Notes under the pieces: model-generated
What the model saw: the letters and a program-made list of their open reading frames with translations, nothing else
Databases searched by the model: none
Told to the model about the DNA's origin: nothing
Shown here: in pieces, positions 42,713-55,744 of the stretch
Layout of the letters: the number at the start of each line of letters is the position of its first letter
Numbering within the stretch: the stretch's first letter is position 1
Made by a program: the position numbers and the translations under genes
Assembly (NCBI GenBank): GCA_018398805.1
Contig: JAGFBZ010002565.1
Coordinates: forward strand, 99,501 to 163,500
Reading direction: 5' to 3'
Source: Hirundichthys speculiger
Taxonomy: Eukaryota > Chordata > Actinopteri > Beloniformes > Exocoetidae
DNA length: 64,000 nucleotides

Positions 42713-43340
42713 AATCAAGGTTATTATAAATACACAACATGAAATCAATTCAAAAACTTGGCATCTGCAGGTTTTAACGGTTAATTTTAAACTTTTTATG
42801 ACAATTAGGGCTTCTATGCACTTCACTTTGATTTATTCAGCTGGACTTCAGACCTGCAGCTGGACTTCAGACCTGCAGCTGGACTTCAGACCTGCAGCTG
42901 GACTCGTGACTGGTCTAATGTTCAGGTGAGTCCGTTTGGCCAACCTGCCACTAACTGAGACACTGAGCTGGTCTCCACCAGGTTACTATGGTAACGTAGG
43001 GACATCAGGAGCTTCCTGTTTTCTTCCCGTTTAGGTGACTGGAGTTAAAGATGTGCAGCTCTGCAGGAAACAATCCAGAGATTCGGAGCAGGAAGACCAG
43101 ACCTGCTGGGATCAGGTCAGGTGACAGTCTTGGGACCGTCACAGGTGAGCGCTGGTCCTCACACAGGTAGGAAGATTAAAACTGCTGCATTAAACTGTTG
43201 CTGCTGTGTTTAAAGATTAGCAGGCGTGAAAAGAAGCTTCACACTGGACGTCTATCAGGCTTTCACACTCCCTTGACCTGCTTTGAAAACCAGGTGAGGA
43301 CCGGTTCTGATGAAGCTTCCACTGGACGTTATCAGGCCAA
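42713..43340. other. Unique sequence with a 4-copy 20-bp repeat
   Basis: Positions 42838-42903 contain tandem GCTGGACTTCAGACCTGCA units. The phrase ACTGGACGT...ATCAGGC occurs twice (43241-43260 and 43320-43338), a small direct repeat. No gene. Confidence 0.5.
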
Positions 43341-43364
43341 CCCCCCCCCCCCCCCCCCCCCCCC
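43341..43364. repeat. Poly-C run (24 bases)
   Basis: An uninterrupted C run between ATCAGGCCAA and GTGAGTCTCC. The true length is uncertain because long homopolymers are error-prone. Confidence 0.95.
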
Positions 43365-43727
43365 GTGAGTCTCCTGCAGCTGCTCACCAGTGCAGGTTCA
43401 GCTGAACATCTGGAATGCATCAGAGCAGATGTGGAGGGAAAGCTGCTGTTAAAAAGATGATGTCATCCTGGACAGAAAACTAACCAGTAACTGAACTTCC
43501 TCTCAACACAAACCTTCATTCATTTATTCAACTATTAAATCTCATGTAGTTATTTACTAAATTATGTTTCTTGTTTTCTCAGTTGTTTCTTCAGTTGAAT
43601 TCAACAGGAAGGTTTTTAATTTTCGGACTAGACTTTAGAGTTTTTAACCATCACTAATGAGCTGAAGTTACTGCAGTCACAACCTCTTTAATCCGTTATT
43701 TGTTGTGTAGAAACTAAAGCTGGCCAA

Positions 43728-44379
43728 GATAACGAGTTATTATCACATTAACTCATTAACTTATTAACTTATTAATGCTGACATTTATTTTATCGCACAT
43801 TAATGCATGTTGCTTACATGCTTTTATTTTGAAAAGTCTGTTTCTGGCTGCTGCAGAACCAGAAGAGAATTGACAAAAAACATTTGGAAAAGCTAAAACA
43901 GACATTTAGAGCAATAAAGTTATTGAACTTTAACATGAACATTTTTATTTTAAAGTTCTCCAGGTTATTTGTAGTTTTAGTTAAACTCCCCATTAAAAGT
44001 TTCTGCTGTTACCTCAGAAATTAATGTTTAAATGTTCTGATTGTGGCTCAGGATTTTGTTAGTAGACTTTTTTATTTTTCATAACAGGATGACATTAATG
44101 CCCTGGCAGTGGCAATAAACTTTATTTTATTTTACATTTTTTCAGATGAGATTTACACTAAATATGTGTTACTGACAAGTGCTGATGTTAAAAGTGTTTG
44201 AACAACAAATGTTATGACACTTTAGTTCATATGGCAGCAGAACATTTAAATAAAAGTGACCTTTACACTACTTTTGAATTCATTATTTGATTTTGCATAA
44301 ACAATGTGATTAATCGTGATTAATCAGGGAAATAAAGCGATTAATCGCGATAAAAATTTTAATCGTTGCCCAGCCCTGA
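43728..44379. mobile_element. Non-autonomous DNA transposon relic with GCTGGGC ends
   Basis: The left end reads AAAGCTGGCCAAGATAACG. The reverse complement of the right end reads CAGGGCTGGGCAACGATTAA, so the ends are related inverted repeats. The right part has GATTAATCGTGATTAATC and GCGATTAATCGCG, a style I recognise from common fish repeats. No transposase and no clear target duplication are visible. Confidence 0.65.
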
Positions 44380-44489
44380 TAAAAACATAATCTAACTCAG
44401 ATGAAGAAGATAAAACTGTTTTCAGGATGTCATGAACTTAAAAACATAAAAGCAAAAAGAAAATCATCAGGAAAGTTGACTAACTGCTC

Positions 44490-44800
44490 CACAGGATTGA
44501 AGGTCAGTAGCTGCCAGATGCAGAAGCAGATGTTTGCTGCTCTGGAGCCTTCAGGTGTGTGTTAACACAACACCAAGAGGGAAGACATCAGCAATGGTCT
44601 TATGAAACAGCAACTGTCCTTTATATCATCTGGAAAGGATGAGAAACCCGTTTCCAAACAGTTTGGAGCGCAGTGTTCAGCTGTTAGAAAGATTATCCAC
44701 CAGCTGAAAAACGGTTGTCAATCCTCCAGGTGCACGTTCCAGCAGATTTGTGGTGAAGATTTCCTTTATGCAGATTTCCTTTTGCATGCAGATGACATGA
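44490..44800 (+). mobile_element. Third decayed Tc1/mariner-type fragment
   Basis: Phrases 'gacatcagcaatggtctta', 'cgtttccaaacagtttgg', 'gaaagattatccacc' and 'gttgtcaatcctccagg' follow the order of the fish Tc1 transposase 5' half. The frame is broken and only part of the gene is present. Confidence 0.7.
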
Positions 44801-45345
44801 AACGTGTCTGGTGATGGTTATACTGGTAAAGGTTTACATCTGAGCACCATTAAAGACACAAACAGACAATAAAATGTAACAGACCTTTTAAGATGCTACA
44901 GAATTAAAAAGTATGTCAAGTTTATTTAGACTAAAGTTCAAACCACGTATAAAACCTGACCAGTCTGGTTATTGTATGAATGAACAGATTGTGGCCTCAG
45001 AGCTCTGGAGAATGTTTATCAGAAAAGGAGAGCAAAGAGGAGAAGAGTTTCCAGCTCTGAAGAAGGTGAAGGAGCGTCGGACAGACTTGAACCTCTAATC
45101 TAAAGACACGTCAACACTCTCTCAAAACCACAGAAGAACTCTGTGGAATCTGCAACAGACGTGAGAGCGATGAGGAGGTTAAATACCTGTCATCACCTGC
45201 AGCACCTCCATCAGTCTGAACCCTGGAGCCTGATGACAGGAAGATGCTCAGAAACTCAGATAGTCTCCTCCAAGACCAGCAGACCACATCTGGCCTGAAC
45301 TCAACAAATGTGAACGGCTATTATTAGACGCCCACTGCCTCCCAC
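44801..45345. other. Unique sequence, no gene recognised
   Basis: Contains only short open frames without recognisable domains. Confidence 0.4.
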
Positions 45346-48300
45346 TGGTCCCAGTGTTACCATCAGGACCCCAACATGGCTCCGTGTTACCATCAGGACC
45401 CCAACATGGCCCCGTGTTACCATCAGGACCCCAAGATGGCCCCCTATTACCATCAGGACCCCAACATGGCCCCCTATTACCATCAGGACCCCAACATGGC
45501 CCCGTGTTACCATCAGGACCCCAACATGGCCCCCTATTACCATCAGGACCCCAACATGGCCCCCTATTACCATCAGGACCCCAACATGGCCCCGTGTTAC
45601 CATCAGGACCCCAACATGGCCCCCTATTACCATCAGGACCCCAACATGGCCCCGTGTTACCATCAGGACCCCAACATGGCCCCCTATTACCATCAGGACC
45701 CCAACATGGCCCCCTGTTACCATCAGGACCCCAACATGGCCCCCTATTACCATCAGGACCCCAACATGGCCCCCTATTACCATCAGGACCCCAACATGGC
45801 CCCCTATTACCATCAGGACCCCAACATGGCCCCCTATTACCATCAGGACCCCAACATGGCCCCGTGTTACCATCAGGACCCCAACATGGCCCCATATTAC
45901 CATCAGGACCCAACATGGCCCCCTTACCATCAGGACCCCAACATGGCCCCCTATTAACCATCAGGACCCCAACATGGCCCCCATTACCATCAGGACCCCA
46001 ACATGGCCCCCTATTACCATCAGGACCCCAACATGGCCCCCTATTACCATCAGGACCTTAACATGGCCCCGTGTTACCATCAGGACCCCAACATGGCCCC
46101 CTATTACCATCAGGACCCCAACATGGCCCCCTATTACCATCAGGACCCCAACATGGCCCCCTATTACCATCAGGACCCCAACATGGCCCCTATGTACCAT
46201 CAGGACCCCACATGGCCCCCTATTACCATCAGGACCCCAACATGGCCCCCTATTACCATCAGGCCCCTATTACCATCAGGACCCCAACATGGCCCCGTGT
46301 TACCATCAGGACCCCCAACATGGCCCCTATTACCATCAGGACCCCCAACATGGCCCCCTATTACCATCAGGACCCAAAACATGGCCCCCTATTACATGGA
46401 CCCCATGGCCCCCCATCAGGACCCCAACATGGCCCCCTATTTACCATCAGGACCCAACATGGCCCCCCTTTACCATCAGACCCCAACATGGCCCCGTGTT
46501 ACCATCGGACCCCAAACATGGCCCCCTATTACCATCAGGACCCCAACATGGCTCCCTATTACCATCAGGACCCCAACATGGCCCCCTATTACCATCAGGA
46601 CCCCAACATGGCCCCCTATTACCATCAGGACCCCAACATGGCCCCGTGTTACCATCAGGACCCCAACATGGCCCCCTATTACCATCAGGACCCCAACATG
46701 GCCCCCTATTACCATCAGGACCTTAACATGGCCCCGTGTTACCATCAGGACCCCAACATGGCCCCCTATTACCATCAGGACCCCAACATGGCCCCCTATT
46801 ACCATCAGGACCCCAACATGGCCACCCTATTACCATCAGGACCCCAACATGGCCCCTTTACCCATCAGGACCCCAACTGGCCCCTTACCATCAGGACCCC
46901 AACATGGCCCCCATTACATCAGGACCCCACATGGCCCCCTATTACCATCAGGACCCCAACATGGCCCCGTGTTACCATCAGGACCCCAACATGGCCCCCT
47001 ATTACCATCAGGACCCCAACATGGCCCCTATTACCATCAGGACCCAAACATGGCCCCGTGTTACCATCAGGCCCCAACATGGTTATTACCATCAGGACCC
47101 CAACATGGCCCCCCATATTACCATCAGGACCCCAACATGGCCCCCTATTACCATCAGGACCCCAACATGGCCCCTATTACCATCAGGACCCCAACATGGC
47201 CCCGTGGCTTTACCATCAGGACCCCAACATGGCCCCCATGGCCCCTTACCATCAGGACCCCAACATGGCCCCCTATTACCATCAGGACCCCAACATGGCC
47301 CCGTGTTACCATCAGGACCCCAACATGGCCCCCTATTACCATCAGGGACCCCAACATGGCCCCTATTACCATCAGGACCCCAACATGGCCCCCTGTTACC
47401 ATCAGGACCCCAACATGGCCCCCATGTTACCATCAGGACCCCAACATGGCCCCGTGTTACCATCAGGACCCCAACATGGCCCCGTGTTGTTACCATCAGG
47501 ACCCCAACATGGCCCCTATACCATCAGGACCCCACATGGCCCGTGTTACCATCAGGACCCCAACATGGCCCCGTGTTACCATCAGGACCCCAACATGGCC
47601 CCCTGTTACCATCAGGACCCCAACATGGCCCCCATAGTGTTGTTACCATCAGGACCCCCACACACCCCAGGACCCCAACATGTGTTTACCATCAGGACCC
47701 CAACCTGGCCCCATCGTATGTTACCATCAGGACCCCAACATGGCCCCCTATTACCATCAGGACCCCAACATGGCCCCGTGTTACCATCAGGACCACCAAC
47801 ATGGCCCGTGTTTACCCATCAGGACCCCAACATGGCCCCTGTTACCATCAGGACCCCAACATGGCTCTGTGTTACCATCAGGACCCCAACATGGCTCCGT
47901 GTTACCATCAGGACCCCAACATGGCCCCGTGTTTACCATCAGGACCCAACATGGCCCGTGTTACATCAGGACCCCCTGTTGTTGTTACCATCAGGACCCC
48001 AAACATGGCTGTGTTACCATCAGGACCCCAACATGGCCCAGGACCCCAACATGGCTCATGTTACATCAGGACCCCAACATGGCCCGTGTTGTTACCATCA
48101 GGACCCCAACATGGCTCTGTGTTACCATCAGGACCCCAACATGGCTCAGTGTTACCATCAGGACCCCAACATGGCCCCGGACCCAACATTTCAATCTCCA
48201 TGGACCCAAAATGTTGTGTTACCATCAGGACCCCATCGTTTATCGGTCGTGTTACCATCAGACCCAACAGACCATCAGGACCCCAACATGGCTCTGTGTA

Positions 48301-48597
48301 ATCAGGCCCAACATGGCACCATAGGACCCCACATGGCTCTGTGTTACATCAGACCCCACATGACCATCAGGACCCCTACATGGCTCTGTGTTACCATCAG
48401 GACCCCAACATGGCCCCGTGTTGTTACCATCAGGACCCCAACATGGCCCAGTGCTGTTACCATCAGGACCCCAACATGGCCCCGTGTTGTTACCATCAGG
48501 ACCCCAACATGGCTCTGTGTTACCATCAGGACCCCAACATGGCTCTGTGTTACCATCAGGACCCCAACATGGCGCCGTGTTACCATCAGGACCGATT
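45346..48597. repeat. 30-bp minisatellite array, about 107 copies
   Basis: The unit reads TTACCATCAGGACCCCAACA then TGGCCCCGTG, with CCCTA replacing CCGTG in many copies. From 45354 to about 45905 every unit is exactly 30 bp. To the right indels accumulate, and after about 47460 new variants appear (GTGTTGTTACC, GGCTCTGTG). As 30 is a multiple of three, open frames up to 911 codons run through it on both strands. They are artefacts. Confidence 0.97.
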
Positions 48598-48609
48598 TTA
48601 ACTATTTAT

Positions 48610-50408
48610 TTATTAAAGCTCAACAGATCAGAACAGATCAGAACAGAGTAGATCAGAACAGAGTAGATCAGAACAGAGTAGATCAGAACAGAATAGATCA
48701 GAATAGATCAGAACAGAATAGATCAGATCAGAACAGATCAGAACAGAGTAGATCAGAACAGAACAGATTAGAACAGATCAGAACAGAACAGATCAGAACA
48801 GAGTAGATCAGAATAGCGCAGATCAGAACAGAATAGATCAGAACAGAGTAGATCAGAACAGATCAGAACAGATAGAATCAGAACAGAAGATCAGAACAGA
48901 GTAGAACAGAGTAGATCAGAAAGATCAAACAGAGTAGATCAGAACAGCGTAGATCAGAACAGAATAGATCATAACAAAATAGATCAGAACAGAGTAGATC
49001 AGAACAGAATAGATCAGAACAGAGTAGATCAGATCAGAACAGAATAGATCAGAACAGAATAGATCAGAGAAGATCAGATAGATCAGAACAGAGTAGATCA
49101 GCAGAACAGATCAGAACAGAGAATAGATCAGAAGAAAGATCAGATCAGAACAGAGATCAGATCAGAACAGATCAGAACAGCTTAGATCAGAACAGAATAG
49201 ATCAGAACAGAGTAGATCAGAACAGAATAGATCAGAACAGAGTAGATCAGATCAGAACAGATCAGAAGAGCGTAGTTTAAAACAGAACAGATCAGAACAG
49301 CGTAGATCAGAACAGAACAGATCAGAACAGAGTAGATCAGAACAGAGTAGATCAGAACAGAGTAGATCAGATCAGAACAGATCAGAACAGCGTAGATCAG
49401 AACAGAACAGATCAGAACAGAATAGATCAGAACAGAGTAGATCAGATCAGAACAGATCAGAACAGAACAGATCAGAACAGCGTAGATCAGAACAGAGTAG
49501 ATCAGATCAGAACAGATCAGAACAGATCAGAACAGATCAGAACAGAGTAGATCAGAACAGAGTAGATCAGATCAGAACAGATCAGAACAGAGTAGATCAG
49601 ATCAGAACAGATCAGAACAGAACAGATCAGAACAGATCAGAACAGATCAGATCAGAACAGATCAGAACAGAGTCAGATCAGAACAGATCAGACAGAGAAC
49701 AGAACAGATCAGAACAGCGTAGATCAGAACAGAGAGAATCAGATCAGAACAGCGTAGATCAGAACAGAAACAAATCAGATCAGAACAGAATAGATCAGAA
49801 CAGAACAGAGTAGATCAGATCAGAACAGATCAGAACAGAACAGATCAGAACAGCGAGATCAGAACAGAGTAGATCAGAAGAGATCAGAACAGATCAGAAC
49901 AGATCAGTAAGAGTAGATCAGAACAGAACAGATCAGAACAGAACAGATCAGAACAGAGTAGATCAGAACAGAATAGATCAGAACAGAGTAGATCAGATCA
50001 GAACAGATCAGAACAGAGTAGATCAGAACAGAACAGATCAGAAGAGCGTGGTTTGGAACAGAACAGATCAGAACAGAGTAGATCAGAACAGAACAGATCA
50101 GAACAGAGTAGATCAGAACAGAGTAGATCAGAACAGCGTAGATCAGAACAGAGTAGATCAGAACAGAACAGATCAGAACAGAATAGATCAGAACAGAACA
50201 GAATAGATCAGAACAGAGTAGATCAGAACAGAATAGATCAGAACAGCGTAGATCAGAACAGCGTAGATCAGAACAGAATAGATCAGAACAGCGTAGATCA
50301 GAACAGAGTAGATCAGAACAGAGTAGATCAGAACAGAACAGAACAGATCAGAACAGAGTAGATCAGAACAGAATAGATCAGAACAGAGTAGATCAGAACA
50401 ATATAGAA
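48610..50408. repeat. 15-bp minisatellite array, about 120 copies
   Basis: The unit is AGATCAGAACAGAGT with AATAG, CGTAG and GATCAGATC variants. It adjoins the 30-bp array with only a few bases between. The region 48860-49200 and parts of 49660-49920 are frayed. Each unit contains GATC. Confidence 0.95.
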
Positions 50409-50924
50409 CAGGAACTGTAGTTTAATCCTCTGCAGACCTCAGATCAGATTCTGTGTCTCTTCATTGACCTGCAGACGTTCTCCTCCTCAGGAACCTGACC
50501 CGGCCCCCGTCGGCCCCGCCCCCCCTGACCCGGCTCCCTAGGCCCCGCCCCCCTGACCCCACACGTTCCACTGGTGGGGGGCCACATTCCAAGTGTGCGT
50601 GTGTTGACATTTGTGGCACTTTCTAAACAGGGAAAGTGGGTGTGGGAAAGACCTGCTCACCCACCGCAGGCCGTCCACGACACACTCCTACAGCCGGTCA
50701 GCTGATGCGCCTCCCCCAGTTCTCCCAGTGCTTTATCTGAGTGTGTGTTTTGTCTCAGAGCAGCGGTGCTGGGAAAGTCCCATTCCCTCCAGTTATGTTC
50801 CACTCTGACCAGAACTCAGACTCCCATCATTCAAACCAGCTCGCGTTTAGTCATTCACATTATTCTGGAAAAACTTTACTTTTCTTCACATTTTATATGA
50901 TTATGTTCCAATATTTAATTCAAT
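50409..50924. other. Unique sequence including a C-rich segment
   Basis: Positions 50498-50560 are C-rich (CCCGGCCCCC, CCCCGCCCCC). No gene recognised. Possibly regulatory, but nothing specific can be named. Confidence 0.4.
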
Positions 50925-51015
50925 TCAATTTTATTTTATTTGTATATCATCTGTTATACGCTTTAGGTGCTTTACAGAGACCCAGATCATGACCCCCGAG
51001 CAAATATCATTAACT
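50925..51015 (-). mobile_element. Second copy of the GAATT-tailed interspersed repeat, inverted
   Basis: On the minus strand GATATTTGCTCGGGGGTC, GGGTCTCTGTAAAGCACC and ATACAAATAAAATAAAATTG lead to the GAATTGAATT tail. It is homologous to 37370-37482. Confidence 0.7.
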
Positions 51016-51026
51016 TAATATTATAA

Positions 51027-51620
51027 TCAGTTCATCAATGATGGTGATCAGTTCATCTGTGATGGTGATCAGTTCATCAATCATGGTGATCAGTTCATCA
51101 GTGATGGTGATCAGTTCATCTGTGATGGTGATCAGTTCATCAATCATGGTGATCAGTTCATCAGTGATGGTGATCAGTTCATCATGTGTGGTGATCAGTT
51201 CATCAATGATGGTGATCAGTTCATCTGTGATGGTGATCAGTTCATCAATGATGGTGATCAGTTCATCAGTGATGGTGATCAGTTCATCAATGATGGTGAT
51301 CAGTTCATCAATGATGGTGATCAGTTTATCAATGATGGTGATCAGTTTATCAATGATGGTGATCAGTTCATCAGTGATGGTGATCAGTTCATCAATGATG
51401 GTGATCAGTTTATCAGTGATGGTGATCAGTTCATCAATGATGGTGATCAGTTCATCAATGATAATGATCAGTTCATCAATGATGGTGATCAGTTCATCAG
51501 TGATGGTGATCAGTTGATCAATGATTGTGATCAGTTTATCAGTGATGGTGATCAGTTCATCAATGATAATGATCAGTTCATCAATGATAATGATCAGTTC
51601 ATCAATGATGGTGATCAGCA
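51027..51620. repeat. 21-bp minisatellite array, about 28 copies
   Basis: The unit is GATGGTGATCAGTTCATC plus a variable triplet AAT, AGT or TGT. All variants are triplet substitutions without frame change. Open frames in several frames (for example DELITI repeats) are by-products. Confidence 0.95.
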
Positions 51621-52292
51621 GCATCTGGATGAAACTTTAAATCCTGTGGGAGCAGTAAAGGGTACTTTTGAATGCTCATGTTATCTTTATTGATTTATTA
51701 TTATTGTCTTGGTGAAATCAGTTGTTTGTTGTCATTCATCTGAGACTGTATTGTCCTGGTTCTGAGGTCCACTATGATCAGATGATTTTTATTCACCATC
51801 AGGACTAAAAGAGGAGGTTCTGGCTGTTTTACACGACTGTAGAAGACAGTCTTCTGTTCTTTCTTCAGTTGCCATCGGTTACAGTCCTGCAGCCCAGAAG
51901 GACCGAACGCTCAGAGACAGAATGAAGGATCTTTATGTGTGAAAGGTTGCTCATTGAAGTGGACAGAAGTCCACGACAGACAGAATCAGAGAAGGATGGA
52001 GGGAGAAAAACATAGTTGTGTCTCTGCAGTGAAAGCTGGTGATTCTTCAGCCTGCTGAGAGCTGCTCATTGTTCAGTGGAGTTTATCAGAGAAGCCATCA
52101 GAGATCAAACCCTCAGACCGGATCTATCCAGCTGCTGGAGGAGGCTTTTCCAAGATTATCTCCCTGATTCTACACAGAAGTCCTCGGCACCTGACGGATC
52201 AGGACCGTCATCTTCAGAGAGCATTTTGATCATTTTTGTAGAACTAAGGGACCAACTGCTGATGATGATGATGGTTGCTGAAAACCAGATAA
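51621..52292. other. Unique sequence, no gene recognised
   Basis: No domain-bearing open frame. Possibly old repeat-derived sequence around 51720-51990, but I cannot name the family. Confidence 0.4.
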
Positions 52293-53340
52293 CCAGGACC
52301 TAACCAAGCCAAACCAGAGCCAAACCGGACCCAAACAAGACCCAAACCAGAGCCTAAACAGACCCAAACCAGACCCCCAAAAGACCCTAACTAGACCCAA
52401 ACCAGACCCAAACCAGGCCCTAACTAGACCCAAACCGGACCCAAACCAGACCCAAACCAGAGCCTAAACAGACCCAAACCAGACCCCCAAAAGACCCTAA
52501 CTAGACCCAAACCAGATCCAAACCAGGCCCTAACTAGACCTAACCCGGGCCCAAACCAGACCCAAACTGGACCTAAACCAGACCTAAACCAGAGCCTAAC
52601 CAGACCTAAACCGGACCCAAACAAGACCCGAACCAGAGCCTAAACAGACCCAAACCAGACCCCCAAAAGACCCTAACTAGACCCAAACCAGACCCAAACC
52701 AGGCCCTAACTAGACCCAAACCGGACCCAAACTGGACCTAAACCAGACCTAAACCAGAGCCTAACCAGACCCGAACCAGACCCCAAAAAGACCCTAACTA
52801 GACCCAAACCAGACCCAAACCAGGCCCTAACTAGACCTAAACTGGGCCCAAACCGGACCCAAACTGGACCTAAACCAGACCTAAACCAGAGCCTAACCAG
52901 ACCCAAACCAGACCCCCAAAAGACCCAAACCAGACCCAAACCAGACCCAAACCAGAGCCTAAACAGACCCAAACCAGATCCCCAAAAGACCCTAACTAGA
53001 CCCAAAGCAGACCCAAACCAGGCCCTAACCAGACCTAAACCGGGCCCAAACCGGACCCAAACTGGACCTAAACCAGACCTAAACCAGAGCCTAACCAGAC
53101 CTCAACTGGACCCAAACCAGACCCAAACCAGGCCCTAACCAGACCCCCAAAAGACCCTAACTAGACCTAAACCAGAGCCTAACCAGACCTCAACTGGACC
53201 CAAACCCGGCCCAAACCAGACCTAAACCAGAGCCTAACCAGACCTAAACCGGGCCCAAACCGGACCCAAACCGGACCCAAACTAGACCCAAACCAGACCC
53301 TAACCAGGCCCTAACCAGAGCCTAACCAGGCCCTAACTAG
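52293..53340. repeat. 10-11 bp minisatellite with higher-order structure
   Basis: Basic unit ACCCAAACCAG or ACCTAAACCAG. Longer blocks containing CCCCCAAAAGACCCTAACTAG recur at about 52375, 52492, 52660, 52915, 52980 and 53145, giving a higher-order repeat of variable length. Confidence 0.92.
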
Positions 53341-53621
53341 AAACAGTCAACCAGTGCCACATCCTGAATTTCTGCAGTAGTCTTCGGGTCAGAGTCAACT
53401 CGCTACAACCAACTAACTTCTTGTTTGTAGTGGTTTGGTAACTAATGAGTCAACAACTCTGATTTCCCAGCTGTGACTAAAAAACCATTAAATACCACAT
53501 CAAAGATCAGTTGATGTTTGTAGGTAAACTGGTCCAACAACAGAGACAGATTCGCATCAGGCCTCATCCAGGATTCTGTCTCATCTGTCCACCAGTCAAA
53601 GTCGGAAGTTTACACTTAAAA
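53341..53621. other. Unique spacer
   Basis: No gene recognised. Confidence 0.4.
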
Positions 53622-54495
53622 CTGTTGTAGGAGCAGGTCCAACAGGAGATCCAGCAGCAGGTCTAGCAGCAGGACCAGAAACAGTTCTAATAGCAGGTCC
53701 AGCAGCAGGTCCAGAAACAGGTCCAGCAGCAGGTCCAGCAGCTGGTCCAGCAGCTGTTCTAGTAGCAGGTCCAGCAGCAGGTCCAGTAGCTGTTCTAGTA
53801 GCTGATCCAGCAGCAGGTCCAGCAGCTTTTCTAGTAGCAGATACAGTAGCAGGATCAGATACAGTTCTAGTAGCAGGTCCAGCAGCAGGTCCAGCAGCAG
53901 GATCAGAAACAGGTCCAGCAGCAGGTCCAGCAGCTGTTCTAGTAGCAGGTCCAGGAGCTGTTCTAGTAGCAGGTCCAGCAGCTGTTCTAGTAGCAGGTCC
54001 AGCAGCAGGTCCAGAAACAGGTCCAGCAGCAGCACCAAAAACAGTTGTAGTAGCAGGTCCAGCAGCAGATTCACCAAGACATCCAGAAACAGGACCAGAA
54101 ACAGGTCCAGCTGGAGATCCAGCAGCAGGTCCAGCAGCTGTTCTAGTAGCAGATCCAGCAGCAGGTCCAGCAGCTGTTCTAGTAGCAGGTCCAGCAGCAG
54201 GATCAGAAACAGGTCCAGCAGCAGGATCAGATGTAGTTCTAGTAGCAGGTCCAGCAGCAGGTCCAGCAGCTGTTCTAGTAGCAGGTCCAGCAGCAGGTCC
54301 GGCAGCTGTTCCAGCAGCAGGTCCAGCAGCTGTTCTAGTAGCAGGTCCAGCAGCAGGTCCAGCAGCTGTTCTAGTAGCAGGTCTAGCAGCAGGTCCAGCA
54401 GCTGTTCTAGTAGCAGTTTCAGCAGCAGGTCCAGCAGCTGTTCTAGTAGCAGGTCCAGCAGCAGGTCCAGCAGTTGTTCCAGCAGCAGGTCCTGC
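53622..54495. repeat. 12-bp based minisatellite (AGGTCCAGCAGC)
   Basis: Units AGGTCCAGCAGC and AGCTGTTCTAGT alternate, often as a 36-bp composite. The period is a multiple of three and the minus strand stays open for over 350 codons of Leu/Asp repeats. There is no biological reason to call a gene. Confidence 0.93.
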
Positions 54496-55342
54496 AGGTT
54501 CCTCCTCCAGCAGAGGCTCTCTCCTGGGCTTGTCCAGACTGACTGACCCTGATCAGACCTCCACCAGGACGTGGCTCTGAGAAACTCTGAGGATCTGGAG
54601 TCTGATCCAGGGTCAGCTGGTCTGAGGGTCCTGATGGTGCTTGGAGCTTCTGGGCTTCTTCTCTGCTCCAGCAGCACTTGTTTCAGATGTCGTGGACAGA
54701 TTTGACAGTCCTTCAGGTTCTGTTCAGGTTCTGTTCTGCTCTCCCCAGATTTAAGATCTCAGACCAGGACGATGAGCTGATTTATCATTTTAAATACAGT
54801 TGTGTTGTGGTCTCATCCTGGATGAACCAGATCTAAATCATTCATGTGGATCACTGCTGTAGCGACTCTTAAATTTGATCCTTTCACTGTTAAAACAGCA
54901 GTTCCAGCTAGATTTTAACAATCTGCTAACATTAATATCACTTTCATTTATGACTTTATTTCTTGTTCCTTGTTTGTTTGAATGTTATTAGTTTATTTAA
55001 TTACTAGAGACCAGGTTTGTATATGAAAGAGAAAAATAAAAGCTGGAAGCTGTTTAGACAGTAGTTGACATCATTTAAGAGTTCCTGGATAATTAAGATA
55101 TAAAAGACACATTCATGATAAATTTAGGAGTAAACGTGGACTGGATTATATCTGGATCAGGATCAGAACAGAGCAGGTTCCTGTGGAGGTTCTTCTAACC
55201 CTCAGCAGGTCCTGAGTTCATTTCCACCAGCAGAATCTAGACCACGTCTGTCACGTTCAGGTGTGTTCAGGTGTGCTCAGGTGTGTGGAAGCTCTGAGAT
55301 GCTCTCAGCTGTGACTGGTCTTCTCAGATGGTGAATGTGGTG
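54496..55342. other. Unique sequence, no gene recognised
   Basis: AT-rich toward 54880-55130. No coding signal or known repeat. Confidence 0.4.
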
Positions 55343-55344
55343 AC

Positions 55345-55375
<31 letters not shown>

Positions 55376-55378
55376 ACA
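55343..55378. repeat. Poly-C followed by (CA)n
   Basis: About 19 C followed by about nine CA. The length is uncertain. Confidence 0.95.
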
Positions 55379-55509
55379 TTCCTGTGGTTTTCCCAGGCCT
55401 GCTCTCCCAGGGTGTTTGACCCGACTTGGTGCCCCACTCTGCCCCTCTGGGTGCTTCCTGCCCCCCCGCCACAGCTACACAGGCTCTTATTGTAGCTGAG
55501 CCCCGGCCT

Positions 55510-55665
55510 GCCATAACATCTGACACACACACCCAGCTACGCACACACACAGACACACACAGACACAAACACCCAGCTACACACACACACAGACACACAC
55601 AGACACAAACACACACACTGAAACAAACACACACACACACCCAGCTACACACAAACACAGCACAG
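55510..55665. repeat. CA-rich compound microsatellite
   Basis: ACACACACAGACACACACAGACAC and ACCCAGCTACACAC blocks repeated several times (shown here as a description only, not a unit consensus). Confidence 0.85.
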
Positions 55666-55744
55666 TGTTTAGTGGTCGGTAGAGACATATTTTCAACATA
55701 TGTTCAGCACAACTCCAAATAGTCTAACACCGTGTTTGATTTGT

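Noticed and set aside
46071..48806. 911-codon plus-strand open frame
   Set aside because: The 30-bp unit is a multiple of three and lacks stops. Indels merely swap between equally open frames.
48610..50408. GATC every 15 bp as a methylation or binding-site array
   Set aside because: The GATC is simply part of the repeat unit, and vertebrates lack Dam methylation. No function is supported.
50498..50800. C-rich segment as a CpG-island promoter of another gene
   Set aside because: Short, with few CpGs relative to C content, and no exon with a recognisable protein nearby.
51010..51624. 204-codon minus-strand frame of DELITI repeats
   Set aside because: Direct consequence of the 21-bp minisatellite.
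53616..54677. 353-codon minus-strand Leu/Asp-rich open frame
   Set aside because: Product of the 12/36-bp array; no domain and no conserved flanks.
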